NCBI RefSeq assembly: GCF_001625305.1
Contig: NW_017803865.1
Span: 1,917,983-1,981,982, forward strand
Source of the DNA: Branchiostoma belcheri
Taxonomy: Eukaryota; Chordata; Leptocardii; Amphioxiformes; Branchiostomatidae
DNA length: 64,000 nucleotides
Reading direction: 5' to 3'
The notes below the pieces were generated by a model, which made no database searches, was not told where the DNA came from, and was given only the letters and a program-made list of their open reading frames with translations. Shown here piece by piece: positions 1 to 25,689 of this stretch (within the stretch, counting starts at the first letter, position 1; the number at the start of each line of letters is the position of its first letter). The position numbers and the translations under genes are program-made.

Positions 1-60
1 TACAAGATTCTCCACTTGGGATATTTCACCAGCATCATGGGTGAGCAGCTAGTTGAATAA
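1..60 (+). CDS. possible 3' end of an upstream gene
   Basis: The first 60 bases read open in frame 1 as YKILHLGYFTSIMGEQLVE followed by TAA. A canonical AATAAA lies three bases after the stop (63-68). A stop followed at once by a polyadenylation signal suits a terminal exon of a plus-strand gene lying mostly outside the window. The segment is too short to recognise a family, and chance is a real alternative. Confidence 0.25.
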   Translation, partial: YKILHLGYFTSIMGEQLVE

Positions 61-578
61 AGAATAAAAACACCTTAAACTCCAAAAACTTTAAGCCCTC
101 AAGTCAATATTAGTAAATATCACTTTCTTTTATTTAAACATCGTCGGCGACAAATAAATTTACATTTTGTACGGTAGATTGTACAGTAGAATCAAACCGC
201 ACGTCAAGTTTTCACCCATATTACAGTAGTCTGTTCCAATGACCCAACATCGTGACCCCCGGCGCCATCTTGAATCGCTCGGCCGGGCAAAACACAACGT
301 AAACAGGCCGATTCTCCCCATAAATCCCCGCAAGTTTTTATTAAAAATCGATATAGACACCCTTTTAAAAATGATGCGGTCGTCATGGGAAGGTTTTGGT
401 CGTGCGTGGTCCCGACTCGAGCTGGCCGCGGTCGCGTCAGGAAGGTGGTCTACTTGGGCAGAGTGCTTAATGCTTGTGCCTATGGGAAAATATTTTCGGG
501 ACCGGAGAAAACCGGTCTATTTGGCCAGTAGGTCGTCTTGACAAGGTGGTCGCATGGGCAGGTTTGACTGTAGTATAG
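61..578. other. intergenic, repeat-like
   Basis: No convincing gene. The segment 380-570 repeats words such as GGTGGTC followed by GGGCAG (about 443-462 and 544-562) and runs into the LINE fragment, so it is probably degenerate repeat sequence. Short ORFs here lack coding character. Confidence 0.4.
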
Positions 579-1124
579 ATGAACGCAGCACTGAGCGAAA
601 CGAGATTTCCGGAAGAGGGTTCTCTGACAGAACCAGGCTGTGGCTACACATTTTTCTGGAAAGGCAAAGCAGCTCATGAGGACAGGATCCATGGAGTTGG
701 TTTTGCCATCAAGTCTAGTCTTCTCAAACAGATACCAAATGTCCCCTCTGGTATAAATGAAAGGCTCATGAAACTTCGCCTCCCCATCAGCAACAAGCGT
801 TTTCTTACCATCATAAGCGCTTACGCCCCCACCTTGACAAGCACAGAGGAAAGCAAAGAACAGTTCTATGCCGACCTAGACACTGTACTGCGCACTGTAC
901 CTGGCAATGATAAGCTCCTAGTGCTAGGGGACTTTAACGCCAGAGTGGGCAAAGACTATGAACAGTGGAAGGGAGTTATAGGGAAGCATGGCCTAGGGAA
1001 AGTAAACAGCAGTGGTCTCTCACTGTTAAGCAAGTGTGCTGAACACAACCTGGCCATAACGAACACCATGTTCAGACAGGATAATAAGTACAAAACAACA
1101 TGGATTACCCAATCAAAGGTTTGA
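579..1124 (+). mobile_element. non-LTR retrotransposon fragment, endonuclease domain
   Basis: The 181-codon open frame encodes part of an endonuclease/exonuclease/phosphatase (APE-type) domain of a LINE. Recognisable blocks are ALSETRFPEEG near the start, FAIKSSLL, ISAYAPT in the middle and LGDFNARVG about residue 112, followed by LAITNTMF and YKTTW. These are hallmarks of CR1/RTE-type LINE ORF2 proteins, often annotated in databases as craniofacial development protein 2-like. The frame breaks just after TTW, where ACCCAATCAAA is duplicated (about 1106 and 1127), and no reverse transcriptase follows. It is a dead, 5'-part fragment rather than a host gene. The exact clade cannot be set from this piece. 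Confidence 0.85.
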
Positions 1125-1504
1125 ATTACCCAATCAAAAAAGGATGGACCCCTACTCGTTTCAGTAAGTGTGGTGGGTTCTGCAACTTTTCGTCCCATCG
1201 AAGACGATGGATGTAAAGCTCACCTGAGGAGTTGAGTGAGGAAATAGGACCTGGTATTAAATAAGGGCTTTTTTCAAGGTCACAAACCTGCCCACAAGAC
1301 CACCTTGCCGCCTTCCTGTTCCTCTTCATTGGCTCCACTAGAACTGTTGCACTATAGTAGTCAATTCTTCAATTTCATTGTCATGGGATTGATTCCCATC
1401 TTTGTGGATGCTTTTTAAACATATAGTTTGAGACGCTGCCTTTGAAAGCTTACATCATCATACAATGACATAGTATTTGCAAACTTCATGTTCCTAATCA
1501 ATGG

Positions 1505-1590
1505 GACCTGCCCAAGATTCAAACCCGGAACCTTCGAATTCTGAATCAACAACCCAAACCACAAAACCACCTTGCCACCTATAGCTAGCT
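1505..1590 (-). repeat. tRNA-derived SINE-like fragment
   Basis: Read on the minus strand the segment starts GGCAAGGTGGTTTTGTGG and runs through a B-box-like GGGTTTGAATCTT to GGGCAGGTCC, resembling the head of a tRNA-derived SINE. A related piece (CAAACCTGCCCACAAGACC then ACCTTGCCGCC) sits at about 1285-1315. No intact tRNA cloverleaf was found. Confidence 0.4.
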
Positions 1591-4500
1591 ACAGGTATAG
1601 TGCTATTTTTGTCTAATAACAGACAGGTGGAATCCAATCTGACAGCATTGCCACAAGTGTCCATGGAGAACCCACTGCCCATTTATCAGATGTAACTCAG
1701 GATCTAAACTTTCTTGTCCTCAGTCAGTTCCTGTCTCTCCCACACTGCCCAACCTTTATCATGCAGGCTGATGCCATTTCTATCCAAACTTTAGGCTCCC
1801 CTCCCCCTCCTAACCTTCCTGTTTCTCAGAGCCAGGAGGGTCTGCATGGGGGGACACTGGCAATGCTCAATAGTAAATGTAAGAGGGCCAACAATGCTTA
1901 ATTGTAAATTCAGGCAGTCCAGCAATGGTTAACAGTAAATTAAGCTGTTTTTGTATGCATGGGGTGTCTGGCAAAACTAGCCTGCAGATCTTGAATGCTC
2001 CATTATAATTACGCAATATAAGCAATTTTTCAATAACGCTTAATGATAAATTCGGGGTCGATAACAAATAACATGCTACTACCTGGAATTACATCGACCA
2101 ATTACGGTTTACTGAAGAATTTCCTAATGGCTCACTACATGTTCACCTCCCTGAAAAAGGCATGCAGACCCTCATCTACGCTCCCTTCCCCCTCCTAACC
2201 TTCCTGTCTCCCAGAGCCAGGGGAGAGGGACTTGTACCAACATGGTTCAGATTAAGACACATTCTTCCAACATCTCTTCTTCATCTGATACTTGGAACAA
2301 CAAGGCCATCTTAGCCTGTGTTTTTGTTTGAGGGTAGAGGCAAGGTACACTTGGGATTGTGTGGCAGAGTGTAAATACCACTTAAGATAGATCAGTACTG
2401 ATCTCCCTTACAAAAACAGGATTAAGTGGTTAGTATCCACCTTTTGCCCCTGAACGTTTTTACCTAGCCAAGGCCAGTGCTTCAACTGCATGGTAGAGCA
2501 CAGGAGATGGTTTCCATTGCTCAAGGAGAAAAAAATGTGCTAGGTACAATGTAGCAGGACAGTCTCAGCTTCAACAAGAATCGCTATTTAAAAGATCTGA
2601 ATATAAATTATCATATACCACTTCCATCCAAAGTTGACATGTGAACAAACTGCAGAATACAGTCTTCCTCCCCCCGGAATCTTTAATTCAGTCAGAATAG
2701 AGCTATGTACAATGTATATGTATCGACCTTGTAAGGGTACATGTACATGCATGTATGATACTGGTACAGCCATAGCAATTACATGTAGAAGAGGACAACT
2801 ATGTACAATAATATTGCAGGTGTACAGAGTGTACAAAACCCCTTATCCCCACTTGTTAGCCATGACTGTTGCTCATTTCTAGGACTTGAATCCAAGCCAG
2901 CTCAATTCTGTTTGTCTCCCATCCTGCTGTGAGATAGCAGTCTGATTAGTTACAACTTTTTCTCCATCCATGAAGGGCCAGGGATAAGCTGCAAAGGTCC
3001 CGACTTTAAGGCATCTAAAGTAATTTCAGGGCAGCAAAGGAAATATTCTGGGTGTGGAAATCTGCCTGATGAATTCCATGCATGTCAGGAAAAAAACCTT
3101 GTTATCACAGCACATCTCTGACTAAAGGGCCTGTGTCTACATGTACATGTATCTGCAGATCTAGACATTTGGGTGGCCTTTCCCAGACAGCAGGTAGTCA
3201 CCTCCACTGTGGTCTGTGCACACCCACACACAGCACATCCCAGACATGTGGCTGATTGGTGAGGGTGTGCATGGCTTTTTCTGTGCGGTCTAGCAAGTTG
3301 TTTTAAGTCACCATTAATCGTAGCTTGCCCACTCTGTTCGTAAAATATGTGTAAATCATAATTGGTCGCTTTGATTCCAAGTAGCACATTATTTGTTGTC
3401 CTGAATTCATCATTAAGCATTATTGAAATTTTAGTATTGCATAGTCGAATGTCAGATTGCCCCTAAATTAATGATGCATCTGGCATCCGCAAACTAGTTT
3501 TACAAAAGAACAATCCAAAATGAAGTCGTTTTTGTGGTATATAATAATGCTATATAATTATAGTGAGAATCCCCCCATGCAGACCCTCTTCCTGGAATTC
3601 TCAGAGTGCACCATGCCTGTATTCAGACCAAGGTCTGGCTCACTGTCTGAGTCAATTTGCCCCTAACAGGGCACCACATGTGGAGAAATCAAGGTGGTTT
3701 TCAGTCTAGTCTAGTTAAATCATGTCACCTTTGCCAGCAAGGAGGTTACGAGGATTTCTTCCACTGTTGTTTGCATATTTGTATGTGAACTAAAAGTAAT
3801 AACTAGAAAGTTCCAGTGGGATCAGTCTTTTCTGTTTTCAACCTGAAGCCAGATTCAGTTGCCAGTGAAGTGATTCTGGCAGCTTTGGAAATGGTAGACT
3901 TATGGTTTGTGTGTTAGAGGATACACAGAGAGGTTTGGGGAAAAAGTTACTACCAGCTAGTAACTGTAGAAAGTTGGATGCCTACATACATAGTTCATGT
4001 GTGTTGTCACAGTAAGAAAGGATCAGATACACTGCCGGGACCATCAAACAACTGGACTTGAAGACAGACACCTTACAGACACACACCCACTCTTTAGAAC
4101 AACCAACTGTTGATTGATCCGGACAGTGCTGGTCTAGGATAGTGGCTACTGTACATGTATTTTGTTTGAATCATTCAAGGGAAAACATGGACTGACAGCT
4201 AGTTTCTCCTTGTTTCTGTCTAAACACAAAGTACATGTAAGGTTCTAGCACCAAACTTACCATTTCCTATTGTTTTATATAGTTTGATTTGATCAAAAAC
4301 TATTTATAAAGGAACTAATAGTAATAACCAGGAGATCTTCCTCCCTGCACATAAATGCCCCAGTAGGGGTGGTTAGAGAGTACGCAAGAAGAAGAAGAAA
4401 ATGCAATGACACTTGATTGAGAGGTGGATTCGATCCTCATTTCATGTTTGCAGTACCACAATGTACCATGTACATTGACATGTACATCAGGGGTATTGCT

Positions 4501-5214
4501 GATCCAAATCGGACCTCAAATACCACCACCCAATTTTCACACCTACGCCCTGTTCCCTTGCCAGTTACTGTAATGCTTCTGTTTTATTTCAACTTTTCCC
4601 AAGTGCCCATCCCCAGGGTCCTGCACAAACAGCTAACAGGTGCATCTGTGTTACTCATACTGGCGTAAGGTTCAGAGGAAGTGGCAGACTCATGAGAAGT
4701 GTATCATGTGTGATGATTGATCAATCGCAGGCCCAAAACAGCCCCAGAACAGTAAATGTTATGGTAGAAATATGAATAAGCCCTGATGTGTGCATGTGAT
4801 GACCATGGTCAGAAGGGTCAGTAATGTTATCAGAGGGCATGTGTGATATATACTGCATGTGATAACTAATATGTTGCAGCCCCAGAAAAAAAACACTGTT
4901 TTATATGGCCATAAAATTTATGGACAGTTGGAATTATCATCATGATAATTATACACGGTCAGGTTGTAACAGATATCAAAACTGAAATACATAATTTTAT
5001 ATGTACAGTTCCGAAAACAGATTTTGGTCTATTTAATGTTTCTTGACGTGTGTATTTGAACCCTTGAAGATCTGAAGCTTAATGCCTCATTTCAAATGAA
5101 ATTAGGTATAATAAAGGTATAAATGGCATTAAGTTTATTTGCAATTATATACATGTTACGCTCCTTGTCAATTTGGTAAAATTGATGTATGTATTTCACA
5201 CAGTCAGGATTATC

Positions 5215-5352
5215 AAATGCTTTTTTAATAATGGTTACTCCTACATGACATCGTACCAATTTAAAAATTGTCAAATGCTTTTTTAATAATGGTTACTACT
5301 ACATGACATTGTACCAATTTAAAAATTGGTACAATGTCATGTAGGAGTAACC
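5215..5352. repeat. direct plus inverted repeat
   Basis: A unit of about 58 bp (TGCTTTTTTAATAATGGTTA onward) occurs twice head to tail, about 5217-5275 and 5275-5332. The second unit is continued by its own reverse complement: arms 5291-5320 and 5323-5352 pair over 30 bp with one mismatch and a 2-bp centre. Confidence 0.8.
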
Positions 5353-8300
5353 AGACGATTTGTGACAGAGCACAGTTGTCATTTTGTAGTTCAGGAAATT
5401 GTGGTCATGTTCAGATTGTGTAGGTGTTATTGGTGTAAACATGGGCATGTGACAGGATGTTTATAGGGCAGGAAAACAGCAACAGCAAATTACCGACAAA
5501 AGTTGTTTCCTAAACCCTGGCTTTGAACAGACCCCATCCGGTGGAAAATACCACTTGTGATTCATTCTTCACTTGCCATTAACCTTTCCATTATCAATGG
5601 CATCTTATTCTTTTAATTTACAACTTGTACAGTAACTTTTTTATTTTAGTGTAATGAAAAAATTGCTGATGTAAATTCATGTACCACAACCTAATCATAT
5701 AGCCTAACTCTGTACACATATCTGTGCATCTGTACATGTACAATATATGTATATGCTAAATGTTTAACAGTTATACTGTATATAAGGGGGACAATGATGA
5801 TGATGATGATACACCAACTCAGGGTATGAATTTCTTTAATTTTTTGTTCCTAAAATTAAAAAAATAACTCTGACTGAAACACTTGAGATTGTATACCCAG
5901 GGCCAAAGTGGTATGCGGTTACCTGGCTAAATAAATAATAAATGAAATAAAATTTATTGGTATTTTGTGGTATTTTCAGCCCTGAACTAGTCTATTTACC
6001 AGCTGCACACCTGGCTAGCTAACAATGTGTCTCTCTTCAAACCTAACTATCCTGAAGGGCATACAGTCTGCATCCTTCCCCATGTTTACACTACTGAGCC
6101 CCTGTCCTCCCCAGGGCACGTTTTCCCCTGACCCCCAGGGTACCGATTACACGCCCTGGCTACTGTACACCTGATCAAAGCTCCTGCTGACAGGAGGGGA
6201 GCCCAACAGAGGAAGGGATACCCTTGGCTTTGCCTGGCTTTATCCCTCTCTGGGGACAGATAGGGTCCAGTCTGAAGACTCCCTTGTGGAGGGTAGGAAG
6301 CTTTGAACGTCTTAACTGCAGTGCTGGTGTGACATGTGTAGCAGAAGGATGTCTACGTGGTTTAAGTCAGCCAGCTAATTGGTCAGGAGGATCACAGAAG
6401 GGTCAAGAGGAGGTGGCAGTGGTGGTGGTGGGTGGGGGTTAACATTATAGCAGAGTTCTAGCCAGCCTGAAATTTTTCTCCATCTATTTTGTTTGACATA
6501 AGTTTATATCAAGTGTGACAATCCTAGGGTGGTGGTGGTGGCATTCTCCCCTGGGAAATTTTGAAATCATCACCCTTCTGAAACACTATTTTCTGCATTT
6601 ACCATTTTGAGAGGCAAATATTGCTGGACTAGTAGACTTACATTTGTACATGTAGTTTAATGACATTACTTTAGGATGGTGGCTATAGAACACTGATAAG
6701 GGTGTACATGATTGTGAAGGAAGTAAACTTACAGTTTTACATACCTTTCTGTACACACATTGTACTTACATAATTATAATCTATGCAGGTAAGCTTAAGT
6801 TTCAGATATAGTACGTTGAGACAGAGACATTGCCCGGGGAAAGACCCTGGCATTAGAAAGATTCATGCACAATTTAGTTTATCCAGGTGGTGGATTGTCA
6901 GGTCTAAACCTGGCCCTTAATAGTCTGTGCCTACCCCTGCTACTGGATACAGGATCAAAGTCAAGTGTTGACGGGCAGATCAAAGGGAGAAAAGATAATC
7001 ATTACAGCACAGTGTCCTGAACTACAGACACTTGTGTATACTGTGGGGAAAACAGCCAAACTGCCAGCGGCACAACAAACTGGCCGGAAAATCAGCCCTT
7101 AAACAATGCAAGGCTGCTGGAGTGTGTGAACTTGAAAGGCAGACTCTTGTTAGGGATCTTGTTTGAGGGGGGATTAGTTCTGCTTGAGGACAGGGGAGTG
7201 AAGGAGAGAGGCATGGCAATGGTCAGGGTGTTTGGAGACAAAACAAAGAAAGTGTTATGGGAAGGGCTTAGAAGTCAAGGTAAGTTTGTACAGTGCTGGT
7301 GACAGCAGGGTTGAGGACTTGCAGCATTGGAAACTGTTCTTTAAGGAGAGAGGAACATGGGAAACTCAAAGTGTGGTGTTATGGTTGGGTGTTCGGCCCA
7401 GAACCCATATGTTGTGCACTTTACACACTTTAGTTGAGGATGATACAAGAACAAGCTCCATAAATATTACCTGCTCACTTAATTTCAAAACAGAGACAAT
7501 AACTTAATAAGAACTGCATGTAAACAGTTTACTGGGTCTTTTGTCTGACCCTTACCTCTGCCTTCATGACCTCAATGAAAAGTGGCCTACAGGCCAATTT
7601 GATCTTCTCATGAATAAAGAATGGGTCAAACAAACCAACAAAGGATGAGCAACACTTTGTTTTCTCAACTACATGTAGAAGCAACTGCACGACAGCTTTT
7701 TTCAAGGGAAAAGTTCACATGCAGAAGTGCTCATCTAAAAAGCTGTACATGCACATGTCACAACATTTGTTGACAAAGTCATGTCATAAATACTATAATT
7801 CAACATATACCTTGCAAAAGGTAGCATTACATGTACCTATTAAGGTAAACATAGGCTTCTCATCCATTTATGATTATCTGTGGGTGAGTGGCATCTGTAT
7901 ACAGCTTACATTTATCTTTACTGCAGCTATTTTAGAAGTATACGTGTGTATCACAAACTTTAACAGGGCTTGAAATATTTTTTTTCTGCATACCTGCACT
8001 GGCAGGTAACATGGAAAATTACCTGCACCAGACAAATTTTACCAGTGATGTTCAAAATTTAGGAAGTATGGATCAAATTCATACCATTAAAAACTGCTAA
8101 AAACTGTTGCCATTATTTCTTGTACATGTAAACTCCATAGGTGGGAACAGCCCAGGAAGCAAATAAAAATCCACATACACCTTCATGTATATGTAAACGC
8201 AGTACATGGACCAGTGCAGCTTAGGTGCAGGTAGACATCAGAAATATCTGCACAGCTCCAATTTTACCTGCACTAACTGGTATATGCAGGTGATATTATC

Positions 8301-8596
8301 AGCCCTGGAAAGTGTCGGATTATCTGGTACAAAATAAAGCAATAAACTGAGCAAACCGGAAGCACATGTGGACAGAAGCCCTTCAGTGGTCCTTGTGCAC
8401 ATGTTGCAGTGTGAAGTACATACATGTACAAACACACCTGCAGTCAACATATACTTCTCACAGTTAGACCTGTTTTATGGTACTGCAATGCCCCCTAGCA
8501 TGGCAAGGAAAAACTGCAGTTGAATTATACATGGGTTGGGGAGAAAAGACAGTGGAAGAAGTGTTCAAGTCTTCAGCTACACTTTATGGACTTCAG

Positions 8597-21801
<13,205 letters not shown>

Positions 21802-22183
21802 TTTGATTTTCCCACCCGTCTGCGGACACGATGTGTCCCATCGTGCACTACGGTAGACTGTTCCACTATTGAAAATAGGGAGTGGTGATTGTTCCACTTT
21901 TGAAATAGGGGCCGCATCAGTTAGATTTAGAGGTCTACAGGAAGCCGAGATAGCGTGAGGGTAAGTATAACGTCTGCACCGCACAGAAAAAGACATGTAG
22001 ACCCACTGTCATATGGCAGTGCAATGTTGCCAGTTGGTCTGTCCTTCATGTGATAACCATTCAGCACCAAGGACAGGAAAATGAGTTTTACTCATGCAGG
22101 AAATGCATTGTGGAGTCTGCAACTACAGCTTACAGCTACGTGAGTGAGTGAATTGGTTTGGTTGGTGGGAGAGTCAGTGGGTT

Positions 22184-22264
22184 TGAGTGAGTGAGTGAGT
22201 GAGTGAGTGAGTGAGTGAGTGAGTGAGTGAGTGAGTGAGTGAGTGAGTGAGTGAGTGAGTGAGT
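22184..22264. repeat. (GAGT)n microsatellite, copy A
   Basis: Uninterrupted tetranucleotide repeat of about 20 units. The copy B counterpart at 26054-26154 is longer by about five units. Confidence 0.95.
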
Positions 22265-22623
22265 AAAGAAACTGTGGAAATACATGTTACAGTGGAAAAT
22301 GTTTTCTGAAACTCAGAACACTTTGTAAAACAGGCCATCGTAAGTCAAGGTAGATATTCAGTCTATAGGGAAATTAATTCATCATCTTCATAATTGGTTC
22401 ACTTGAAGAACTCGAAGAAGAAATCACACATTACTCATTATTTCAAAGAAGGCATTAGTGATTGATTATGGTACCAAACAGTTATTAAAACTCTATCAAA
22501 ACTGTTGTTTTTTCTAATAACCAAGCTTTTCTCTTACCCATTTAAGAAGGAAATTGTATGTCTAGGAATGAGAAGACAATGCAAGACAACACCACAACAT
22601 TTGAACAAGCTGAAGCTTGATCT

Positions 22624-22724
22624 TTATTCCCATAGTATACCAGACTGGTTACACTGGTTGGGCTTCTTCTTGTGCACCTCAAAGAACTTGTTCACTGTCC
22701 CATATGCTTTCACAAATGCTACCC
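22624..22724 (-). CDS. possible terminal exon upstream of CDK7 (weak)
   Basis: On the minus strand a TATACAG acceptor is followed by a 33-codon frame (GVAFVKAYGTVNKFFEV, then KKKPNQ and a TAA at 22624-22626). The stop overlaps AATAAA (tttatt at 22623-22628). This would suit the end of another minus-strand gene. The family is not recognised, and overlapping open frames in other phases make it uncertain. The allelic copy is at 26920-27020. Confidence 0.25.
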
Positions 22725-23249
22725 CTGTATACAAGGTACTTTTCCGCTCTCTCTACATTAGGGCAGCTTCTAATGTTGTTGCTTGTAATCCCTGTAAAAT
22801 AGCTTCCATCCAGAAATACCTCACCAAGTAAGGTGGTCATATCTCAGGGATGCAAACATTTGAAGCCTACAGCTTACTGCAGAGGGTGCCGAAAAATGCA
22901 ACAAACTACTACTATTCAAAGAGGATTCTTTGATGCAGTACAGAGTGGTATTCCCAATCTTTCACGAACACTTCCTGGTCGGACCTCAGCTGTTTTCACA
23001 GCCCATTCATTACTGTGGCAGAGGTGGAGGAAATGTGTGCTTAACCCAATTTGTGACCTCATTTTGGAAGATACATTTTAAACAAGATTTAAGATCTTTT
23101 CTTTCCTGCCAAATAGACATTTAGAATGCACCTTTTTTGTCAAACAAATTTTGAAATGGCTATGACATAGAAATGGTTGTCAAACTGTAATCCATACCTT
23201 CTTTCTAAAATTGTACGCCAATTTCAAATGTGATTTGCTGAGTTTCGCA

Positions 23250-23269
23250 NNNNNNNNNNNNNNNNNNNN
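23250..23269. other. assembly gap (20 N)
   Basis: A run of 20 Ns. The sequence on its left stops in the middle of a stretch that continues without break in copy B at 27546 (AGTTTCGCA then CGTTATC). Confidence 1.
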
Positions 23270-23364
23270 GGAGAGACAGGGAAAGAAAGTACGTTCAGTT
23301 ATCAAGTGATGAATTACGACAGTAAAGACTTTCAACACTCATTCAACAAGAGATCTGAGATCAC

Positions 23365-24534
23365 ATACCTCCATGAAATATGGGCTTGACGTGTAAATGT
23401 AAATTTCCTCTTTAATTATGCAAATGACCTCCACATTAACATAATTAATGTATCGTGATGTTAACTTTTGATGAATTTACAATTTACACCAAGTAGGAAA
23501 TTCCCATCATTTACCCATTGAATTTTCGCATTATTTATGCAAATGAGGTCATAATTTGCATTATTGGTATCTGTTGATGTTCCATCTGCCAAAGATTACA
23601 TACATTACACGTATTAAAGTACTACAATGTAAAACACTGTAATTAGAGAATTTCCTCATTTATTATGCAAATAAAGTCCTCATTTGCATAATTTGCATTA
23701 AGTTATGTACATCTCTCTCAGCTACCTACCTACCAAAAATGATGAAAATACATTGTTCCTGTCTGGACCTATTGGCTTTTAAAGATTTTCCCCCGAAAGT
23801 CCCTTGCAGTTTCAGAACAAGCTGCTAGGGGGACCAAACCCACACCAATTATTCCTGGCAGGACAATCTATCTGTCACCCAAAATCAAGACCATAACATG
23901 TTCAGGACAAAAGATACAAAAACCGGAAGTTCTGCTGCAGTACCAAGGTCATCCACCAGGAGGCCCATATTTGACCTTGACCTTTGGCTTCCTAAGGCCT
24001 ACCAGCATACCAAATATCATCACAATCCATAAAGGCGTTATGGAGTTATGCTGACTACAAATATGCGGAAACTCAAACACACACACACATAGACGCGCCA
24101 AAAACAATACCTCCATTTTCATGGAGGTAACTAGATCTCAGTGCCAAAATTACATCAACACTGGGTGTCCATCCACCCTAACACTCAAATTTTCCACATC
24201 ATAGCGCACAGAGGTCGCCTTATTCCCTGAGGAAGAACCTCTCATTAATCAAACCAGGTCGCAAGCCCGGGGCAGCCTCGACACAATCAGACATCTGTTA
24301 CCCTGTCTGGCAGACTCCTCATTAAACCGGAAGTGCTGCTGCAGTACCAAGGCCATCCACCAGGAGGCCCATATTTGACCTTGACCTTCGCCCCCCTAAC
24401 ACCTACCAGTATACCAAATATCACCACAATCCATAAATGCGTTATGGAGTTATGAAGGTACAAAAAAGCGGAAACTCAAACACACACACACACAGACGCG
24501 CCAAAAACAATACCTTCCATTTCATGGAGGTAAC
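23365..24534. repeat. interspersed repeat block with tandem ends
   Basis: The block begins TACCTCCATGAAATATGG and ends TTTCATGGAGGTAAC, so its ends are complementary. Inside are repeated ATGCAAAT-containing words (about 23419, 23539 and 23666). A unit of about 212 bp starting AAACCGGAAGT occurs twice (23920-24131 and 24324-24534) and carries a short (CA)n. The right end abuts the start of duplicated copy B. No coding content. It looks like a lineage-specific repeat inserted in haplotype B. Confidence 0.65.
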
Positions 24535-24561
24535 AATTCACTATTTTGAGCTATAACTTAC

Positions 24562-24595
24562 CATCTTTAGCCTCGGCTCTTTGCCCTAATTTAAT
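24562..24595 (-). CDS. CDK7: CDK7 exon 3, copy B
   Basis: Identical coding content to 15606-15639 (IKLGQRAEAKDG), with the same acceptor and donor. Part of the allelic duplicate. Confidence 0.9.
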
Positions 24596-25296
24596 CTGTA
24601 AGCAGCAAAAACATGATAAAATTATAGAGGTTTCACAGGTATAATTTGTCAATGACTAACAATGACAACACAAATTTGCTGATCAGTGTTTCAACAATGT
24701 CTCTGCCTATTTGACTTTTAGTTTGTTTTGCATGCATATCTGTTAGGCCTAAGAAAAAATGTTGTATTTCCTGTTTCCTGACCAACCCTAGAAAAAACTG
24801 CCAGCCGACCCTAGCCGTTTTTTGTGTGGACCACTGAAATTTTTCAAGCTGACCCACCATTTCTAGCTCCATGGTCTGACATCTGAGTGATGAAATCAGT
24901 TTTCCAACATTGACATTGAAAATAGAGGTGTCCCAATGCAAGTTTTACTTTGTTAAAATTTATTTATACGTCTGTAGAGTCTAATAAAAAACAAGAGAAA
25001 AAAAAGATAATCCCTAGTCCCTACCTACCGAACCTATTTTTGTCAGGACTGAAACAGGAAACACAACATTTTTTTGGAACATGCTACACAACTTCATAAG
25101 ATCAGACTCATACCAGGAGGAACCACTACTCCTTTCATAATTTTAAGTGTGATGGGTTCTTTACTGTGCAGTGGTGCCCTCATATTCATAATCAGTGTCA
25201 CTGCATTTCATAATATATATGTACGTCTAGAAGGAGAAAAAAAGGTTATGGCACGGTGGCCTGGTGGGAGACACAGATAAAGTGACCACATCTCAC

Positions 25297-25356
25297 CTTT
25301 TTCACAGCAACAATCTGTCCTGTTTTGGTGTCCTTTGCTTTGTACACAGTGGCAAA
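25297..25356 (-). CDS. CDK7: CDK7 exon 2, copy B
   Basis: Identical coding content to 16352-16411 (FATVYKAKDTKTGQIVAVKK). In this copy intron 1 is only 276 bp, which is the pre-insertion state. Confidence 0.9.
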
Positions 25357-25632
25357 CTAGAGAGAACATGAAATAATTCTTAACTGAATGCAACTGCTGA
25401 CCACACTACTAGATACGCCATTCAATAATCCTGAAACAAATTATGACATAAATTCGTAAAATGAAAATAGAAAATGATTATGGCAGTGTTGTACGCCCCC
25501 CTCCCCACAAAAGAACAGCAGAAACAACAAGGTTATGAAGTGGCATTATGCACAATAGAAATATATCATCCTCTCCATTTTAAAGTACACTCGTCTACGC
25601 ATGGTAAAACAGTGGATCTGTCCCAAATTTAC

Positions 25633-25689
25633 CTGTCCTTCGCCAAGAAAGTCAATCTTTTGGTAACGTCTGGACCTGTCGGCAGCCAT
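25633..25689 (-). CDS. CDK7: CDK7 exon 1, copy B
   Basis: Identical coding content to 21745-21801 (MAADRSRRYQKIDFLGEGQ), with ATG at 25687-25689 and the same donor. It cannot form a complete gene here because exons 4-11 are absent. Confidence 0.9.

Larger units (their letters stand above)
1125..8596. other. intergenic / CDK7 3' flank
   Basis: No coding region is supported. It contains a SINE-like fragment (about 1505-1590), a compound repeat (5215-5352), a (GAT)n run near 5795-5812 and many TACATGTA-like words. The part next to 8597 should include the CDK7 3' UTR on the minus strand, but no certain polyadenylation signal was identified. Confidence 0.5.
21802..23249. other. CDK7 5' UTR, promoter and upstream flank, copy A
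   Basis: The first 200 bases should hold the CDK7 5' UTR and promoter. Imperfect inverted CACGATG words flank TGTCC at about 21827-21845. A (GAGT)n microsatellite lies at about 22184-22264. Open frames on both strands at 22505-23081 are conserved in copy B, but that only reflects allelism. One minus-strand reading (22624-22724) could be a small terminal exon; see that entry. Confidence 0.45.

Noticed and set aside
1505-1590. Functional tRNA gene
   Set aside because: B-box-like sequence is present, but no cloverleaf stems or anticodon arm can be folded; a SINE remnant fits better.
22505-23081. Plus-strand frames of 108 and 82 codons, duplicated at 26801-27377
   Set aside because: Presence in both copies only reflects allelism. 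No domain, initiation context or splice support, and a competing minus-strand reading exists.
24562-25689. A second, functional CDK7 gene
   Set aside because: Only exons 1-3 are present, almost identical to copy A, beside an assembly gap; allelic duplication is simpler.
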